A DNA stretch of 64,000 nt, taken from JAKZVK01 sp965248255. Lineage in GTDB: Bacteria; Acidobacteriota; Terriglobia; Bryobacterales; UBA6623. The notes below the pieces were generated by a model. It was not told where the DNA came from, ran no database searches, and was given only the letters and a program-made list of their open reading frames with translations. The position numbers and the translations under genes were made by a program. The stretch spans positions 434,001 to 498,000 of the forward strand of contig CBDFIW010000004.1 of the NCBI GenBank assembly GCA_965248255.1. The letters are read 5' to 3'. This document shows, in pieces, positions 16,779 through 26,992 of this stretch (positions are counted from its first letter, which is position 1; each line of letters opens with the position of its first letter).

Positions 16779-19253
16779 TCACTTCTCCTTCAGGGTTGTT
16801 TCGATTGCGGTGGCCAACTGCGCGGAGAGTTTGCGCAACGCACCAATCTCCCCGCCGACGGGATCAATTGGCCTTGGGAATGACTTCTCAGCCATTGCGC
16901 TCGCCTGGCGAGCACGGCTGAGAGCCGACTGAAGGTCGCGGCGTACCTTGGCGTCGACCGTCTTGCCCGAGTGTATGGCCTGAAGGGAGACGTGAAACGT
17001 AGCGAGGGCCTCCGTTAAGGGCTGATAGGTACTGAGGACGTTCTGGAGGAATTGCAGATCCGTTATCGCTTCGTTCCGCGGGTCGGCGGCGAGGGCGTTC
17101 TGCACGTGACGCCGTCCTTTGTTGTTGACGTCAGCCACAATCTTCCAACGGCGGGCCAAGCGACGGTGCAACTCGGACCGTCCGAATTCTAAGTCTGCCA
17201 CCTTCGCGGCATATCGCTCGTCAATAAACTCTCTGCCCCACGTATTTGAGTCTTCCAGAAGATGACGCCAATGAGATGGCGCCGCATATGCCCGATCCCA
17301 GGTGAAAGGAGTGTAATTCTGAGGTCTGTTGTAGTAGTAGCGCTCCTCGGCCTTGACGGAAAGAGCAGACGACTCCGGCAGGTAGGCCGATTCCTGATAA
17401 TATTTTGCCATCTCGGGGCCGGCCTTGGGTCCGTACAGCTTTTCGCAAATCAGATGATACATACCGTCGGCCCCGAAGATCTCCGGAGGCTGATTCTCCT
17501 GGTACATATTCTTGCGCCAAGTGGCTGTTGCATCTTCGTAAGTCAACGGGAGCTGGGAGAAGCCGGTGGAACGCACGTTCCAGGAGTATTCAGCGTTCAG
17601 TATCTCCATAGGCTCTTGGTAGAAGTCCCCGGTAGCGTTGTAGATCGTCTTGGCGCCGTCGAAAAGCCGGTTCATCGCCGGATTACCCGAGAGAGGGTAA
17701 TCGGTCATAAAACGATCCGCTCCCCCCGAAAAAAACATGAACATACCCAGGTCAACACCTGCCGCACGCATGATGGAAGCGTACCGCTCGGTCCATCGCT
17801 CGCTGCCGTGATACTGTGGAAACACTTCGCGGAAACCTGCCTGCACGTTATTCCCCCGAGGAAGTTGGAGGCCAACGTTCTTCCAAAGCTCCAGCACCTC
17901 GGCCCAATCGTCGGCCTTCGGCGAGTCGGGCAGATACACCGGCGAGATCAGAATGATCTGACAATCACGTGAGGCGTCATACCCGCTTTCGGAATTCTTG
18001 ACCCTGTTAACGGCCCGTACGAGCGCGGAGTAGCCGTAGGCAAGACCGCCCGCGCCGCCGGTACTTGCGGCTAACGAATCATCAGGCCAACGCCTGCGGC
18101 ACCGATCACAGCGGTCGCGCCAAGCCGTTTCCGTTCCTTCGAAACCGCCGAAGTCCTCGTGGTGGATATAGAGCATTCCCGGCTCCACGGCCCGAACAAA
18201 CTCCCTCAGCTCTTCGGCCTTGAGGGCGCTCAGGGCATCGTTGGATCGGCAGCTTCCCAGGATGCTGGGGTCGTATCCTTTTCTTGCCTTAGGGAAACCC
18301 ATACAGCGGTAGGTATGGCCGTCCGGATAGCTCGCTCTGTTCTCGAAAACAGTACCCTTGAACGCTTCACCCCGCTCATACATGATGACCTTCTCATAGG
18401 CCATACCGTAGCTCGCTCCATAGCCTCCGAAATAGAGGTGGATACCGCGGGCTCGCGCATAGCGGTTCAGACGCAGCATGAGATCTTTATAGTAAGGGGG
18501 ACGTTGCTCTACACCGAAACCAAAACCGTCCATGATTACGGTGTTAATCTTGTATCGGAGCGCTCTGTCGAGCTTCGTCTCTGACAGCTCCGCGAAGGCG
18601 TCCAGTCCTTGCCCACGGTCGTAACTCCAGCCGTTAATTTCGATATTGAGAAGCCAATCCGACGCAGCCCGAAACTAAAAATCAGGATAGTCACGTATGT
18701 TCGCTCCCGAGATCTCGAGGCCATCGTCCTGTTTGGCGATCAACTGCAAAGCGCTCATCGCTCCAAATAGTACGCCTTGCTCCGTGCTGCCAATGATCCA
18801 AAGGGAGTTATTGTCCGGGGTACGGATCACATAGCTCTGGCCATAGTGTGACGCATCTTTCAGCGTCTGACGGTCGGGGAAGTTGAGTTCGACGCCTGGG
18901 TTAGAGTCGGCTGCATAGTGCCAAAGGACGACCTTGGGCTTACTTACCGTCTCCCCAGAGGTCAGAATGTCGACTCTTACCGAAGGTGCGACTTCAGCTA
19001 TTTCACGAGTCAGAAAAGCGGCGGCCAGTCGTATCTTTTCATTTCCAGCATTTGAAGCCGGGCCAATTTCTATAGAAATATAGTCTCTCGATGTAATACT
19101 CAGGCCATAATCCAAGGGCTCATAGAATTGAGGAGTCGGGAGAATTGGGGTCGTGGCGTGGCCGATACTACAGATCACCCCCGCGAGTAGCATGAGCCCC
19201 ACAAGCCGGTAGCCGATCAATCGCAAACGGTTGGTTCTATCGTCGTTCTTCAT
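16779..19253 (-). pseudogene. Secreted GH20-like glycoside hydrolase with one in-frame TAG
   Basis: A single reading frame runs from ATG 19253 to 16779, broken only by TAG at 18675-18677. The first part has a signal peptide (YRLVGLMLLAGVICS) and the GH20b/GH67N-type N-terminal domain ending YVIRTPDNNSLWIIGST and GVLFGAMSALQLI. After the stop the same frame continues FRAASDWLLNIEINGWSYDRG and ALRYKINTVIMDGFGF, then a TIM-barrel-like region (YARARGIHLYFGGYG, MLYIHHEDFGG) and a helical C-terminus (LATAIETTLKE). DYPDF-x-FRAASD is the usual barrel entry, so the TAG has replaced one residue, perhaps Lys (AAG to TAG). The gene may be newly dead, read through, or mis-sequenced. IS630 copy 2 lies 22 bp upstream of its start. 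Confidence 0.75.
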
Positions 19254-19275
19254 AGTTCTGTCGTCCCGTAGCTTA

Positions 19276-20369
19276 TTGAATCCAGCAAATTATTATGACA
19301 CTTTTTGATAGTGTGGAGCATCTATATATGTATGGGCAACCCCAAAGGTGTGAAGCGGGATTTCAAGGCGCTGGAGAAGCGCCGTTTCGAAGCGATGCGG
19401 CTGCTCCACCAAGGCCACAATCAGTCCGAGACGGCGAGACGGCTGAACGTCGCTCGCCAAACCGTCAGTGAGTGGCGGCGGCAATACCGCGAGCAGGGTG
19501 CGGCCGGACTCCGCCAGGCCGGGCGCGCCGGACGCAAGCCGCTCCTCGATGCCGCACAACGCGAACGCCTGACGTCGCTGCTGCTGGAAGGCCCGGAAGC
19601 CCACGGCTTCCCAACGCCCCTGTGGAGCTGTCCGCGGGTGGCTCGGCTGACCGGAGACGAGTTCGGGGTCGCATACCACGCAGGCCACGTCTGGAAGATC
19701 CTGCGAGCGCTCGACTGGAGCCCGCAACGCCCGGCCGGAAAGGCGCGCGAGCGCAACGAAGAGCGGATCCGCACCTGGAAGCGCAAGACCTGGAAGCGCA
19801 TTAAAAAAAAGCCCAAAACGAAGGCCGTACGCTCGTCTTCATCGACGAAAGCGGATTGAGTCAGAAGCCGCATCGCTGCCGCACCTGGGCGCCACGTGGC
19901 CAAACACCGGTGCTGCAGTTTAACTTCAACTGGGAGAAGCTTTCCGTCTCGGCGGGGCTGACGCTGCGTAACTTCTACTTCCGGCTCTATCCCGGTGCGA
20001 TCGGCAAAGAGCAAGTGATCGACTTTCTCAAGGCGTTGGTACGTCATATCGATCGCCCGCTGCTGATCGTCTGGGATCGGCTGCCGGCGCACCGTAGCCG
20101 CCTGGTGCAAGAGTTCATCGAACTCTCCGAAGGCCACATCGCAACCGAGTACTTGCCACCCTATGCGCCGGAGTTGAATCCGGTGGAATACATCTGGGCT
20201 TACTGGAAGCAGCACGAGTTGCCGAACGTCTGTCCGAAAGACTACGGCGAGCTGAACGAGCGGGCCCGCAAGGCACTCCGCCGCATGTACCGCAAACCGC
20301 GTTTGATCACGGCCTTCTGGAAACAGTCTTCTCTTTGTTTTGACTGACTCTATATTATGCGGGAGTCAA
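19276..20369 (+). mobile_element. IS630-family insertion sequence, copy 2
   Basis: The element is 1,094 bp, flanked by TA at 19274-19275 and 20370-20371. It is near-identical to 6701-7792 and carries the same ends. The main difference is an A8 run at 19803-19810, where copy 1 has A6. Few other differences suggest recent spread. Confidence 0.93.
19332..20347 (+). pseudogene. IS630-family transposase, frameshifted at A8
   Basis: The gene is the same as the copy 1 transposase, but two extra A at 19803-19810 break the frame after RTWKRKTWKRIKKK. The first frame ends at 19859, and the second opens at ATG 19856 (MSQKPHRC) just after the first catalytic Asp, so neither product is complete. The break lies at the junction of the DNA-binding and DDE domains. 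Losing two A or adding one would restore the protein. Slippage on A8 could allow this, as in some IS families, but copy 1 encodes the protein in one frame, so slippage is not needed by this IS. Confidence 0.88.
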
Positions 20370-20553
20370 TAATAGTCTCTCTTGAGGAGTCGTCGGCGAA
20401 GACGCTCCAAGGTGTCGAACCAACTAGCCGCCCCTCTCACATGAATGCACCATTGCCTACGGAATATTCCCATGGGGATAGACGCGGACTCATGACGCGC
20501 ACAAAAAGACAGAGCGCCTTATTCCTGTTTCAATGCATAGGTAGTGGCGAAGA

Positions 20554-20624
20554 GGAATCCTCCCGGGGGCAAAATGCTGAGAACGACCAGCCGGTCGGCT
20601 CAGAGCCAATCCCAGGAGGATTCC
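20554..20624 (+). promoter_or_regulatory. Nested hairpin covering the IS110 transposase ribosome binding site
   Basis: GGAATCCTCCCGGG (20554-20567) pairs with CCCAGGAGGATTCC (20611-20624), 13 of 14 positions. The second arm contains AGGAGG and ends one base before the ATG at 20625. Inside the loop, CTGAG (20577-20581) pairs with CTCAG (20599-20603) and GACC (20585-20588) with GGTC (20593-20596). The structure could block translation from read-through transcripts or be part of the element's bridge RNA. Confidence 0.7.
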
Positions 20625-21653
20625 ATGCATGAACTCTACTACATCGGACTCGATGTCCATAAGAAAAGCATCAGCTTCTGCATCAAAACGCAAGACGGAA
20701 CCATCGTCGCCCGCGGTCAGGTCGCGGCCACCCGCGCAGCCCTGACCGCTTGGGCGTCAGCCCTCGAGCGCCCCTGGGTGGGCGCGCTCGAAGCCACGCT
20801 GTTCACGGGTTGGATTCACGATCACCTCCAGCCCTTCGCGCGCGAGTTGCAAGTCGCGCACCCGGCCATGCTCAAGGCCATCGCTTGTGGCAAGAAGAAG
20901 AACGACCGTCTCGACGCCACCAAGATCAGTGACCTGTTGCGTTGCGACCTGCTGCCACGCTGCTACTTGGCGCCGCCCGCCCTGCGCGAGTTGCGGCGTG
21001 TACTGCGCTATCGCAATCTGCTGCTGGGCGAAGCCGTCCGCATGAAGAACAAGATCAGCGGGCTGCTGATGGAGGTCGGCGAACCCTACGATGCCCGGCG
21101 GCTGCACGGCCGGCGTTATTTCTATTCGTATCTCGACAGCTTGCGTGACACGCCCGAGTCGGTCATCGAACTGCTCGCCATCACCCGCGGCAGCCTGGAA
21201 ATGTTCGATCGTTTGCAAGACGAGTTACTGCGCGGCTTGCGGCGCCATCCGCTGCTGCGGGAACGCGTCGAGCGCTTGCAGTCGATTCGCGGCGTGGGGG
21301 AGATGACGGCGCTGAGTTGGGCGCTGGAGACCGTTGAGCCCGAGCGCTTCGGTTCGGTGGGCCGGCTGGTGAGTTACTGCGGGCTATGTGCGGCGCAGCG
21401 CGAGTCGGGGGGCAAAACGCAGCGCGGACCGCTGTCGAAGCAACGCAACAAGCATTTGCAGCGGGTGCTGATCGAGGCGGCGAAACTCGCGCCGCGCTGG
21501 AACCCGCAGCTGCACGACGTCCATGAGCGGGAGTTGCAGCGCGGCCCGCGCAATCGCGCGACGTTGGCCGTGGCGCGCAAGTTGGTGGCATATCTGCGGG
21601 CTGTGGACACCAGCGGCCGAGCGTTCGTGCCGCGGGTGGCGGCCGCGGCGTAA
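20625..21653 (+). CDS. IS110-family (DEDD) transposase
   Basis: The protein has 342 residues from ATG 20625, which follows AGGAGG by four bases. The N-terminal DEDD RuvC-like domain has YIGLDVHKKS (D), GALEATLFTGW (E) and KKKNDRLDATKISDLL (D-x-x-D). The C-terminal transposase_20 domain has LQSIRGVGEMTALSWALE and LVSYCGLCAAQRESGGK with the conserved serine (family knowledge). IS110 elements recombine through a bridge RNA encoded in a non-coding end. Here that would be the 245 bp between the IS630 copy 2 end and this gene, or the bases after 21653. The exact ends cannot be set from one copy. The gene appears intact. Confidence 0.93.
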   Translation: MHELYYIGLDVHKKSISFCIKTQDGTIVARGQVAATRAALTAWASALERPWVGALEATLFTGWIHDHLQPFARELQVAHPAMLKAIACGKKKNDRLDATKISDLLRCDLLPRCYLAPPALRELRRVLRYRNLLLGEAVRMKNKISGLLMEVGEPYDARRLHGRRYFYSYLDSLRDTPESVIELLAITRGSLEMFDRLQDELLRGLRRHPLLRERVERLQSIRGVGEMTALSWALETVEPERFGSVGRLVSYCGLCAAQRESGGKTQRGPLSKQRNKHLQRVLIEAAKLAPRWNPQLHDVHERELQRGPRNRATLAVARKLVAYLRAVDTSGRAFVPRVAAAA

Positions 21654-22135
21654 CGAGGAGAATTTACTTTTTTTCTGTTGCAAGGAGAAACGAAGAGTTT
21701 CACCGACGCTGTGCGGTGTCACGAGCTGCCCGCCGGTCCTCGCCTGTGGGGGACTACGCGAAGGGGTTTCCTCGAGAGTTTACGGGGAAACCTCTGATGC
21801 GTCCGTATTGTCTGTTTCGAGGCCGGCGGGCCTGAAAATCCAAACTGAATCTTCCGCGACGGTCCCCCGCCGCTGAGGTGGGGCGACCCGATGCGCGCAC
21901 ATGGATGTCTGGTCACGTGACTCGTTGACCTTGTGACTTGATTCGCAAAAACGCTCGGGCTGCGAAGCGTCACTGCTGAACACCGCGCCCCCGCTGACGG
22001 GAGGTTCCGGATGACTGCGTCCATCCTTGACAGATACCTATCATGGAAGTCCCTCCAATGCCGATATCGATTCGATCAGTTGCTCGGCGTACGTTGCAAT
22101 GTTGCCGACAGTCTGCACCCATTGGGTCTACTGGA
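21654..22135. other. Non-coding stretch after the IS110 transposase
   Basis: No gene is supported here. The first bases probably include the right end of the IS110 element (a T-rich segment at 21667-21676). The rest has short overlapping frames without recognisable domains. Confidence 0.5.
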
Positions 22136-22438
22136 CTAGGAAACGCCTTGCGTGCGCGTAGATGAGCTTCGGATGCGCCCTGCGTTGCGGAGCCCAGGAG
22201 AGTGCGAGAGTTCAGTCCCCTGCTCGGCAGCAAGGCGGAACCACTTCACGGCTTCGACGTGGTCCTGCGGTACGCCTTGGCCGTTGTTATACATGAAACC
22301 CAAGATGTACTGGGAGTCGGCGTCTCCCTGCTCAGCCTTCTTCTTAACCTCCTCGAAATCAAACTGCCCGACAAGCAGTCCCACAGCAACGACCGACACA
22401 ACAGTCGCCACGAGAAGGGGTTGGATCAACTTCCACAT
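22136..22438 (-). pseudogene. Sel1-like repeat protein, truncated after one repeat
   Basis: From ATG 22438 the protein starts MWKLIQPLLVATVVSVVAVG, a signal or membrane anchor. One Sel1-like repeat follows, within KAEQGDADSQYILGFMYNNG and GVPQDHVEAVKWFRLAAEQG. Family proteins carry several such 36-residue repeats. Here the homology ends and a 24-residue unrelated tail runs to a stop at 22136. A longer Sel1 protein is at 39381. SLR proteins act as scaffolds in envelope or signalling complexes; this copy is likely nonfunctional. Confidence 0.7.
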
Positions 22439-23187
22439 TCCGAGTGGTGGCATAAGCCGGTCCAAGTTTACCACCCGCACTCGGTCACAACATTGCAGCA
22501 CGGCTGCTGTCAGTGCCGGCGGCTAGATGTGCTGGTGAACAGCCTCGGTCAAGTCCTCAAGATCGCGCTGTATTGAGCGGTCAGTGCGGGTTTCGCGCTG
22601 GATTCGGTGGGTTCGGGTGCCTGGGTCCGTGCCCTGGGTGTCCGCGAGGGGTATGCAAGGCTCCTAGCAGGCTGCTCAATGTGCAAAAAGTGCAAAATGC
22701 AAGCGACTGGTTACCTCCTCATCGGCCCGAGGGCTAGCTGTCAACTACCTGCTTGTGGTTGCGACAATCGAGAAGCAAGTGGGTGCTTGTCAACCGTCCC
22801 GCTCCCTCCTTGTCACCGCGCAGCGCCGCTCACGAACCGTCTTGTGGTCTGTACACTCGGCGAGGCAGAACATTGAGTAAACCGGCCGATGGAACCAAAA
22901 CCGCCCAGAGGGGCGTAGGGGGGGGCCAGCCGGCTCGTGTACCGAGAATGTACCGAGGAGCTGCGCCTTCAGCGCATTCAGCGCTTTCCGCACCTCATAG
23001 AATCAATAACTTACGAGTAGAAGTATGGCGGAGGAAGAGTCCGCAGGAATAGAGTTTATAGGGATTTCTGGCAGTCCCACAAAGAACGTCTAACATATTG
23101 TTATACGGTTCAATATGGCTCCTTGACGCTTCACAGTGTTTCGTGTAGTCTTGCTTTCATAGGGGCATATGAAAGTGGGACTGTTCG
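22439..23187. other. Non-coding leader of the integrative island
   Basis: No gene is supported in these 750 bases. Just before the integrase, TATGGCGGAGGAAGAG at 23024-23039 resembles the bases at the 3' end of tRNA-Ser (41180-41195, 14 of 16), a weak attachment-site candidate. AT-rich bases at 23090-23165 may hold the integrase promoter. Confidence 0.4.
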
Positions 23188-24129
23188 ATGCCTAGGCGAA
23201 GCAAGCGACTGTCGGCGGCGTTCGTCAAGACCGTCACGGAACCCGGCAAGTACTACGACCAGCATGGCTTGATTCTACGGGTACTGCCGGGCGGCGGCAA
23301 GCAATGGATTCAACGGCTCGTGATCGACGGCAAGCGCCGGGACCTTGGCTTGCGAACCTATCCGCTGGTGTCGCTGGCCGAGGCGCGGGAGCAGGCGTTC
23401 ACCAACCGCAAGCTGGCGCGAGCCGGCGGCGATCCGCTGGCGCTCATGCGACGGCCCGACGTGCCGACGTTCGAGAAGGCCGCCGCCATGGTGATCGGAA
23501 TACACCGGCCGTCCTGGAAGCCCGGCGGCAAGAGCGTGGCGCAATGGGAAGCGTCGCTTCGCGACTACGTGTTTCCCCGCATCGGCGACAAACGCGTTGA
23601 CCAGGTGACCACGGCCGACGTGATGGCCGTTTTGCTGGCGCTCTGGAACGACAAGCCCGAGACCGCACGGCGGGTGCGCCAGCGCATCGGCGCGGTGATG
23701 AAATGGGCCGTCGCGCAAGGCTACCGGCCCGACAACCCGGCGGGCGAGGCCATCGGCGCGGCGCTGCCCAAGCACAACCACATCATCAAACGCCATCACC
23801 GTGCGCTGCCCCATGCGGAGGTCGCCGGCGCGATTGAGGCGGTACGGGGATCAGGCGCCTATGCGGGGAGCAAGCTCGCCTTCGAGTTCTTGGTTCTGAC
23901 CGTATGCCGCTCGGGCGAGGTCCGGTTTGCGACGTGGGATGAAATCGACCTGGACTCGGCCGAATGGACGATCCCGCCTGAGCGCATGAAGGCCAAGCGC
24001 GACCACCGGGTGCCGCTTTCGAATCGGGCGGTGGAAGTCCTGCGGGAAGCACAACGGTTGTCGGACGGAATGGGCCTGGTGTTTCCTTCGCCGACGGGCC
24101 GGACGATTTCCGACAACACCTTGTCTAAG

Positions 24130-25793
24130 CCCGCATTTCCAATTTGATTCAAACCTCTCGACCTTCCGGCGGCCTTGAGCGTCTTTATTCATAGGGGCTA
24201 GAGCCCGATGAGGACGCCATGGAGGCCAACACCCAATGGGTGAAAAACAAAACAAGCCGTTCCAGCTAAGCTTCAACGGTTTGTTGAAAGTCGATTTCCA
24301 AGGATCGCGTGTCACTTCCGACGGCGGGCTGATCCTGGTTCGGGAGTTGGACGAACGGCTCGGGCTCGGGAAGCTGATCGAGGAGCATCTCAGCGACTCG
24401 CGACAAGGCTTGAACAAGAAGTTCCCGCTGGCCGATCTGCTGCGGCAGTCGGTTTACAGCCGACTCGCCGGCTACGAGGACCTCAATGACGCCGTTCGAG
24501 TATCCGCCGATCCGACCTTTCGCTTGATCGGCTCGCAGAAGAACTGGGATCGCGGCGGGGCGCTCACCTCGCGGCTACAGAGCTTCGAGACAGGGCTGCT
24601 CGCGAGTGAGGAGAATCTGCTGGGATTGATGGCGGTGAACCGCGAGTTGGTCGCGCAAGCCGAGACGACGGACGACTGCGAGCGCGTCGTTCTCGACATG
24701 GACTCCACCGAGAGCCCCGTCCATGGCCAACAAGAAGGCAGCGCCTATAACGGCCATTTCGAGTCCATCTGCTACCACCCACTGTTGCTGTTCAACCAGC
24801 ACGGCGATTGTCTGGCCGCCAAGCTGCGTCCCGGCAATGTGCACAGCGCTGACGACTGGGACGAGTTGCTGCTGCCGGAGATCGAGCGCCAACAGGCTGC
24901 GGGCAAACAGGTCACCTTCCGCGGCGATGCGGCCTTTGCTAAGCCGGAGATTTATGAGTCTTCGGAGAAACGCGGAGTGCAGTACGCCATTCGCATTCCG
25001 GCCAACAAGAGCCTGGAATTGGAGATCGAAGACATCTTGTTTCGCCCGCCGGGAAGGCCCTCCCGGAAGCCCTTGGTGCGCTACAAGAGTTTTCGCTATC
25101 AGGCGGAGAGTTGGTCGCAGGCGAGGCGGATCGTCGCCCAGGTCGAACATCACCAGGGCGAGCTGTTCCCGCGGGTCGGATTCATCGTGACGAGCCTGCG
25201 CTTGCCAAGCCGCTCGGTGGTGCGCTTCTACAACAAGCGCGGCACGGCCGAGCAGTGGATCAAGGAAGGCAAACAGGCCACGCACTGGACGCGGCTGTCG
25301 TGCCATCGCTTCCGGGCCAACGAAGTGCGACTGCAACTCAGCGTGCTGGCCTATAACCTGGGCAACTTGTGGCGGCGGCTGGGGCTGCCGCACAGGATCA
25401 AGAGCTGGTCGCTGACGAGCTTGCAGCAGCGGCTAATGAAGACCGGCGGCCGTCTGGTCAAACATGCCCGCTACTACTGGTTGCTGTTGGCCCAGGGACA
25501 TCTGAACCGGCGGCTGTTCGGTGACATGCTGAGCAGGATCTGGGCGCTGCCTGTGCCCGGAGGGTAACGCGGCGAGCGCGGGGCAGCCGGAGCGGGGAGT
25601 TGCCGAGAGGCAAGGTCGGAGCGGTGTCGGCAGAGTGGCCGCTGGCGTTGCCGGAACGCCTTGACCGGACCCGATCTGAAGGCGGACCGGCGAAGAAAGC
25701 AGGATCGAACGTGAAAGCAGTGCGAAAACGTTGCACCGCAGCCGTGGCTCGCCTATGCTGTCAGTACCGGGATGGCCAAAACGGTAATCCTGG
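24130..25793 (+). mobile_element. IS1380-family element with CTAAG target duplication
   Basis: The element is 1,664 bp inserted in the integrase gene, with CTAAG at 24125-24129 and 25794-25798. The ends are imperfect inverted repeats: left CCCGCATTTCCAATTTG, right (reverse complement) CCAGGATTACCGTTTTG. Confidence 0.9.
24236..25567 (+). CDS. IS1380-family transposase
   Basis: The protein has 443 residues, the usual IS1380 length. The DDE domain includes VVLDMDSTESPVHGQQEG (first D), VTFRGDAAFAKPEIYE (second D) and RFYNKRGTAEQWIKEGK with the Y-N-x-R-x-x-x-E pattern (E). The N-terminus (FQGSRVTSDGGLILVRELDE) is typical. It starts 106 bp inside the element and has a complete C-terminus, so it is probably active. 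It splits the integrase and so may have immobilised the island. Confidence 0.95.
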   Translation: MGEKQNKPFQLSFNGLLKVDFQGSRVTSDGGLILVRELDERLGLGKLIEEHLSDSRQGLNKKFPLADLLRQSVYSRLAGYEDLNDAVRVSADPTFRLIGSQKNWDRGGALTSRLQSFETGLLASEENLLGLMAVNRELVAQAETTDDCERVVLDMDSTESPVHGQQEGSAYNGHFESICYHPLLLFNQHGDCLAAKLRPGNVHSADDWDELLLPEIERQQAAGKQVTFRGDAAFAKPEIYESSEKRGVQYAIRIPANKSLELEIEDILFRPPGRPSRKPLVRYKSFRYQAESWSQARRIVAQVEHHQGELFPRVGFIVTSLRLPSRSVVRFYNKRGTAEQWIKEGKQATHWTRLSCHRFRANEVRLQLSVLAYNLGNLWRRLGLPHRIKSWSLTSLQQRLMKTGGRLVKHARYYWLLLAQGHLNRRLFGDMLSRIWALPVPGG

Positions 25794-26039
25794 CTAAGCT
25801 ACTTCGCGAGCTCGGTATCAACGCGGTTCCACACGGTTTCCGTTCGAGCTTCCGGGATTGGGCGGCGGAATGCACGAATGCGCCGCGCGCCGTCATGGAG
25901 GCGGCGCTGGCGCACGTCGTGGGTGGCGTCGAGGGCGCCTATGCTCGCTCGGACCTGATCGAGCGGCGGCGCCGGCTCATGGACGATTGGGCGGCTTACC
26001 TGAACCAAGAGGGCGGCAAGGTCGTCGCGATGGTGCGCC

Positions 26040-26690
26040 GTGGATAGGAACCGCCGCGCGGCCTGGGACGCCGCTTTCGCGAAGATCGCCAACGGTGAGT
26101 CGATTTCGTCGGCGGAGCACTACGCCTTGCTCCGGCCTGGCCTGTTCGAGGGACTGAATGACGTCGAAGCGACAGAGGAGGCTGCCAACGTCGTGGGCTA
26201 TTGGCTGCATGGGATGGATTGTTCACCCATCGCGCCGCGCGGGGCGGCAGAAGCGGACAACTGGTTCGCCATGCGCGAAATATGGGGCGAGGAACGCCAA
26301 GCCGAAAAGCTGCGGAACATGATAGAGGCGAGCACTGTCGATCCCGACTATTGGGATGCGCTGAACCTCATTTCCGTGCGTCTGCTCGCGAACAGCTTGC
26401 CGTTTCCCGACGATTTGGCCGATTGGGCCATCGAATTTCACAAGGGAGCGTCCCCGCCACCGAAACATCATACAGGCAACCCTAGGTATGCGAATCTCAA
26501 CAGGGACAACATGATTGCATACGTATTTGGTCTTCTCGGGTACTTGGGATTGGACCGAAAGATGGTTCGCTATAACGTGCTGGGAAGTTACTTCGATGTC
26601 GATGAACGTACCGTAATGAGCGCGATAAAAGCGACCGCGAGATTCGACGGCAAACTTCCGCCGCCGTGGAAGTGCTGGCCTTCCCGATAG
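26040..26690 (+). CDS. Hypothetical protein of the integrative island
   Basis: The 216-residue protein starts at GTG 26040, overlapping the integrase stop, so it could be translationally coupled to it. I do not recognise a family. The N-terminal half is mostly helical and acidic (WGEERQAEKLRNMIEAS). The C-terminal part (DNMIAYVFGLLGYLGLDRKM, FDVDERTVMSAIKATARF) might be a small DNA-binding domain. Proteins of this kind follow P4-type integrases in proteobacterial islands and are of unknown function. No membrane segment or signal peptide is visible. Confidence 0.7.
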   Translation: MDRNRRAAWDAAFAKIANGESISSAEHYALLRPGLFEGLNDVEATEEAANVVGYWLHGMDCSPIAPRGAAEADNWFAMREIWGEERQAEKLRNMIEASTVDPDYWDALNLISVRLLANSLPFPDDLADWAIEFHKGASPPPKHHTGNPRYANLNRDNMIAYVFGLLGYLGLDRKMVRYNVLGSYFDVDERTVMSAIKATARFDGKLPPPWKCWPSR

Positions 26691-26782
26691 CGGCATTTGA
26701 AGGCTGTCGCCCACAGCCTTCAAACAATCTCGCTGACTCATAGCGGATCATACGGTTTTAACCTCGTTCAAGGGAGGGCCGT

Positions 26783-26992
26783 ATGTTCGAACCACGAATC
26801 CTTCGCCTGCCCGAAGTAAAACACCGGACCGGCCTGTCCAAGGCGTCGATCTACAGACAAATCGCCACGGGCGATATGCCGCCGCCGATCCGCCTGGGAC
26901 CCCGCGCCGTTGGCTGGCGATTGGCCGACATCGATGCTTGGTTGGCGAGCCGCCCCACCGCCCTATGCCGTGGTGACAGGGCGGCGGCATGA
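26783..26992 (+). CDS. AlpA-family phage regulator / excisionase
   Basis: The 69-residue protein carries a MerR-like winged helix of the AlpA family: ILRLPEVKHRTGLSKASIYR, then MPPPIRLGPRAVGWRLADID, and WLASRP. AlpA proteins regulate integrase or excision in P4-like satellites and cryptic prophages. An AGGGAGG lies upstream of ATG 26783. Its stop overlaps the next start at 26989 (primase remnant), so the replication module probably reads from this gene. Confidence 0.92.
   Translation: MFEPRILRLPEVKHRTGLSKASIYRQIATGDMPPPIRLGPRAVGWRLADIDAWLASRPTALCRGDRAAA

Larger units (their letters stand above)
23188..26047 (+). pseudogene. P4-type tyrosine integrase, split by an IS1380 element
   Basis: The N-terminal part (23188-24129) has the Arm-DNA-binding DUF4102-type domain (MPRRSKRLSAAFVKTVTEPG, DQHGLILRVLPGGGKQW), a core-binding domain, and the catalytic Arg in LTVCRSGEVRFATW. 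The coding sequence stops matching at TISDNTLSK. It resumes after the IS at 25794 with LLRELGINAVPHGFRSSFRD (H-x-x-R), LAHVVGGVEGAYARSD (H and Tyr), and WAAYLNQEGG. The 5-bp CTAAG is present on both sides, so removing the IS and one CTAAG restores a protein of about 400 residues, the normal P4-integrase size. The gene heads an island with alpA, primase and ATPase genes. The next frame begins inside its stop codon region (26040). Confidence 0.9.

Noticed and set aside
13192..19253. A second copy of the ssrA 3' end as an attachment site
   Set aside because: No good match to the last 20 bases of ssrA was found on either strand in this interval.
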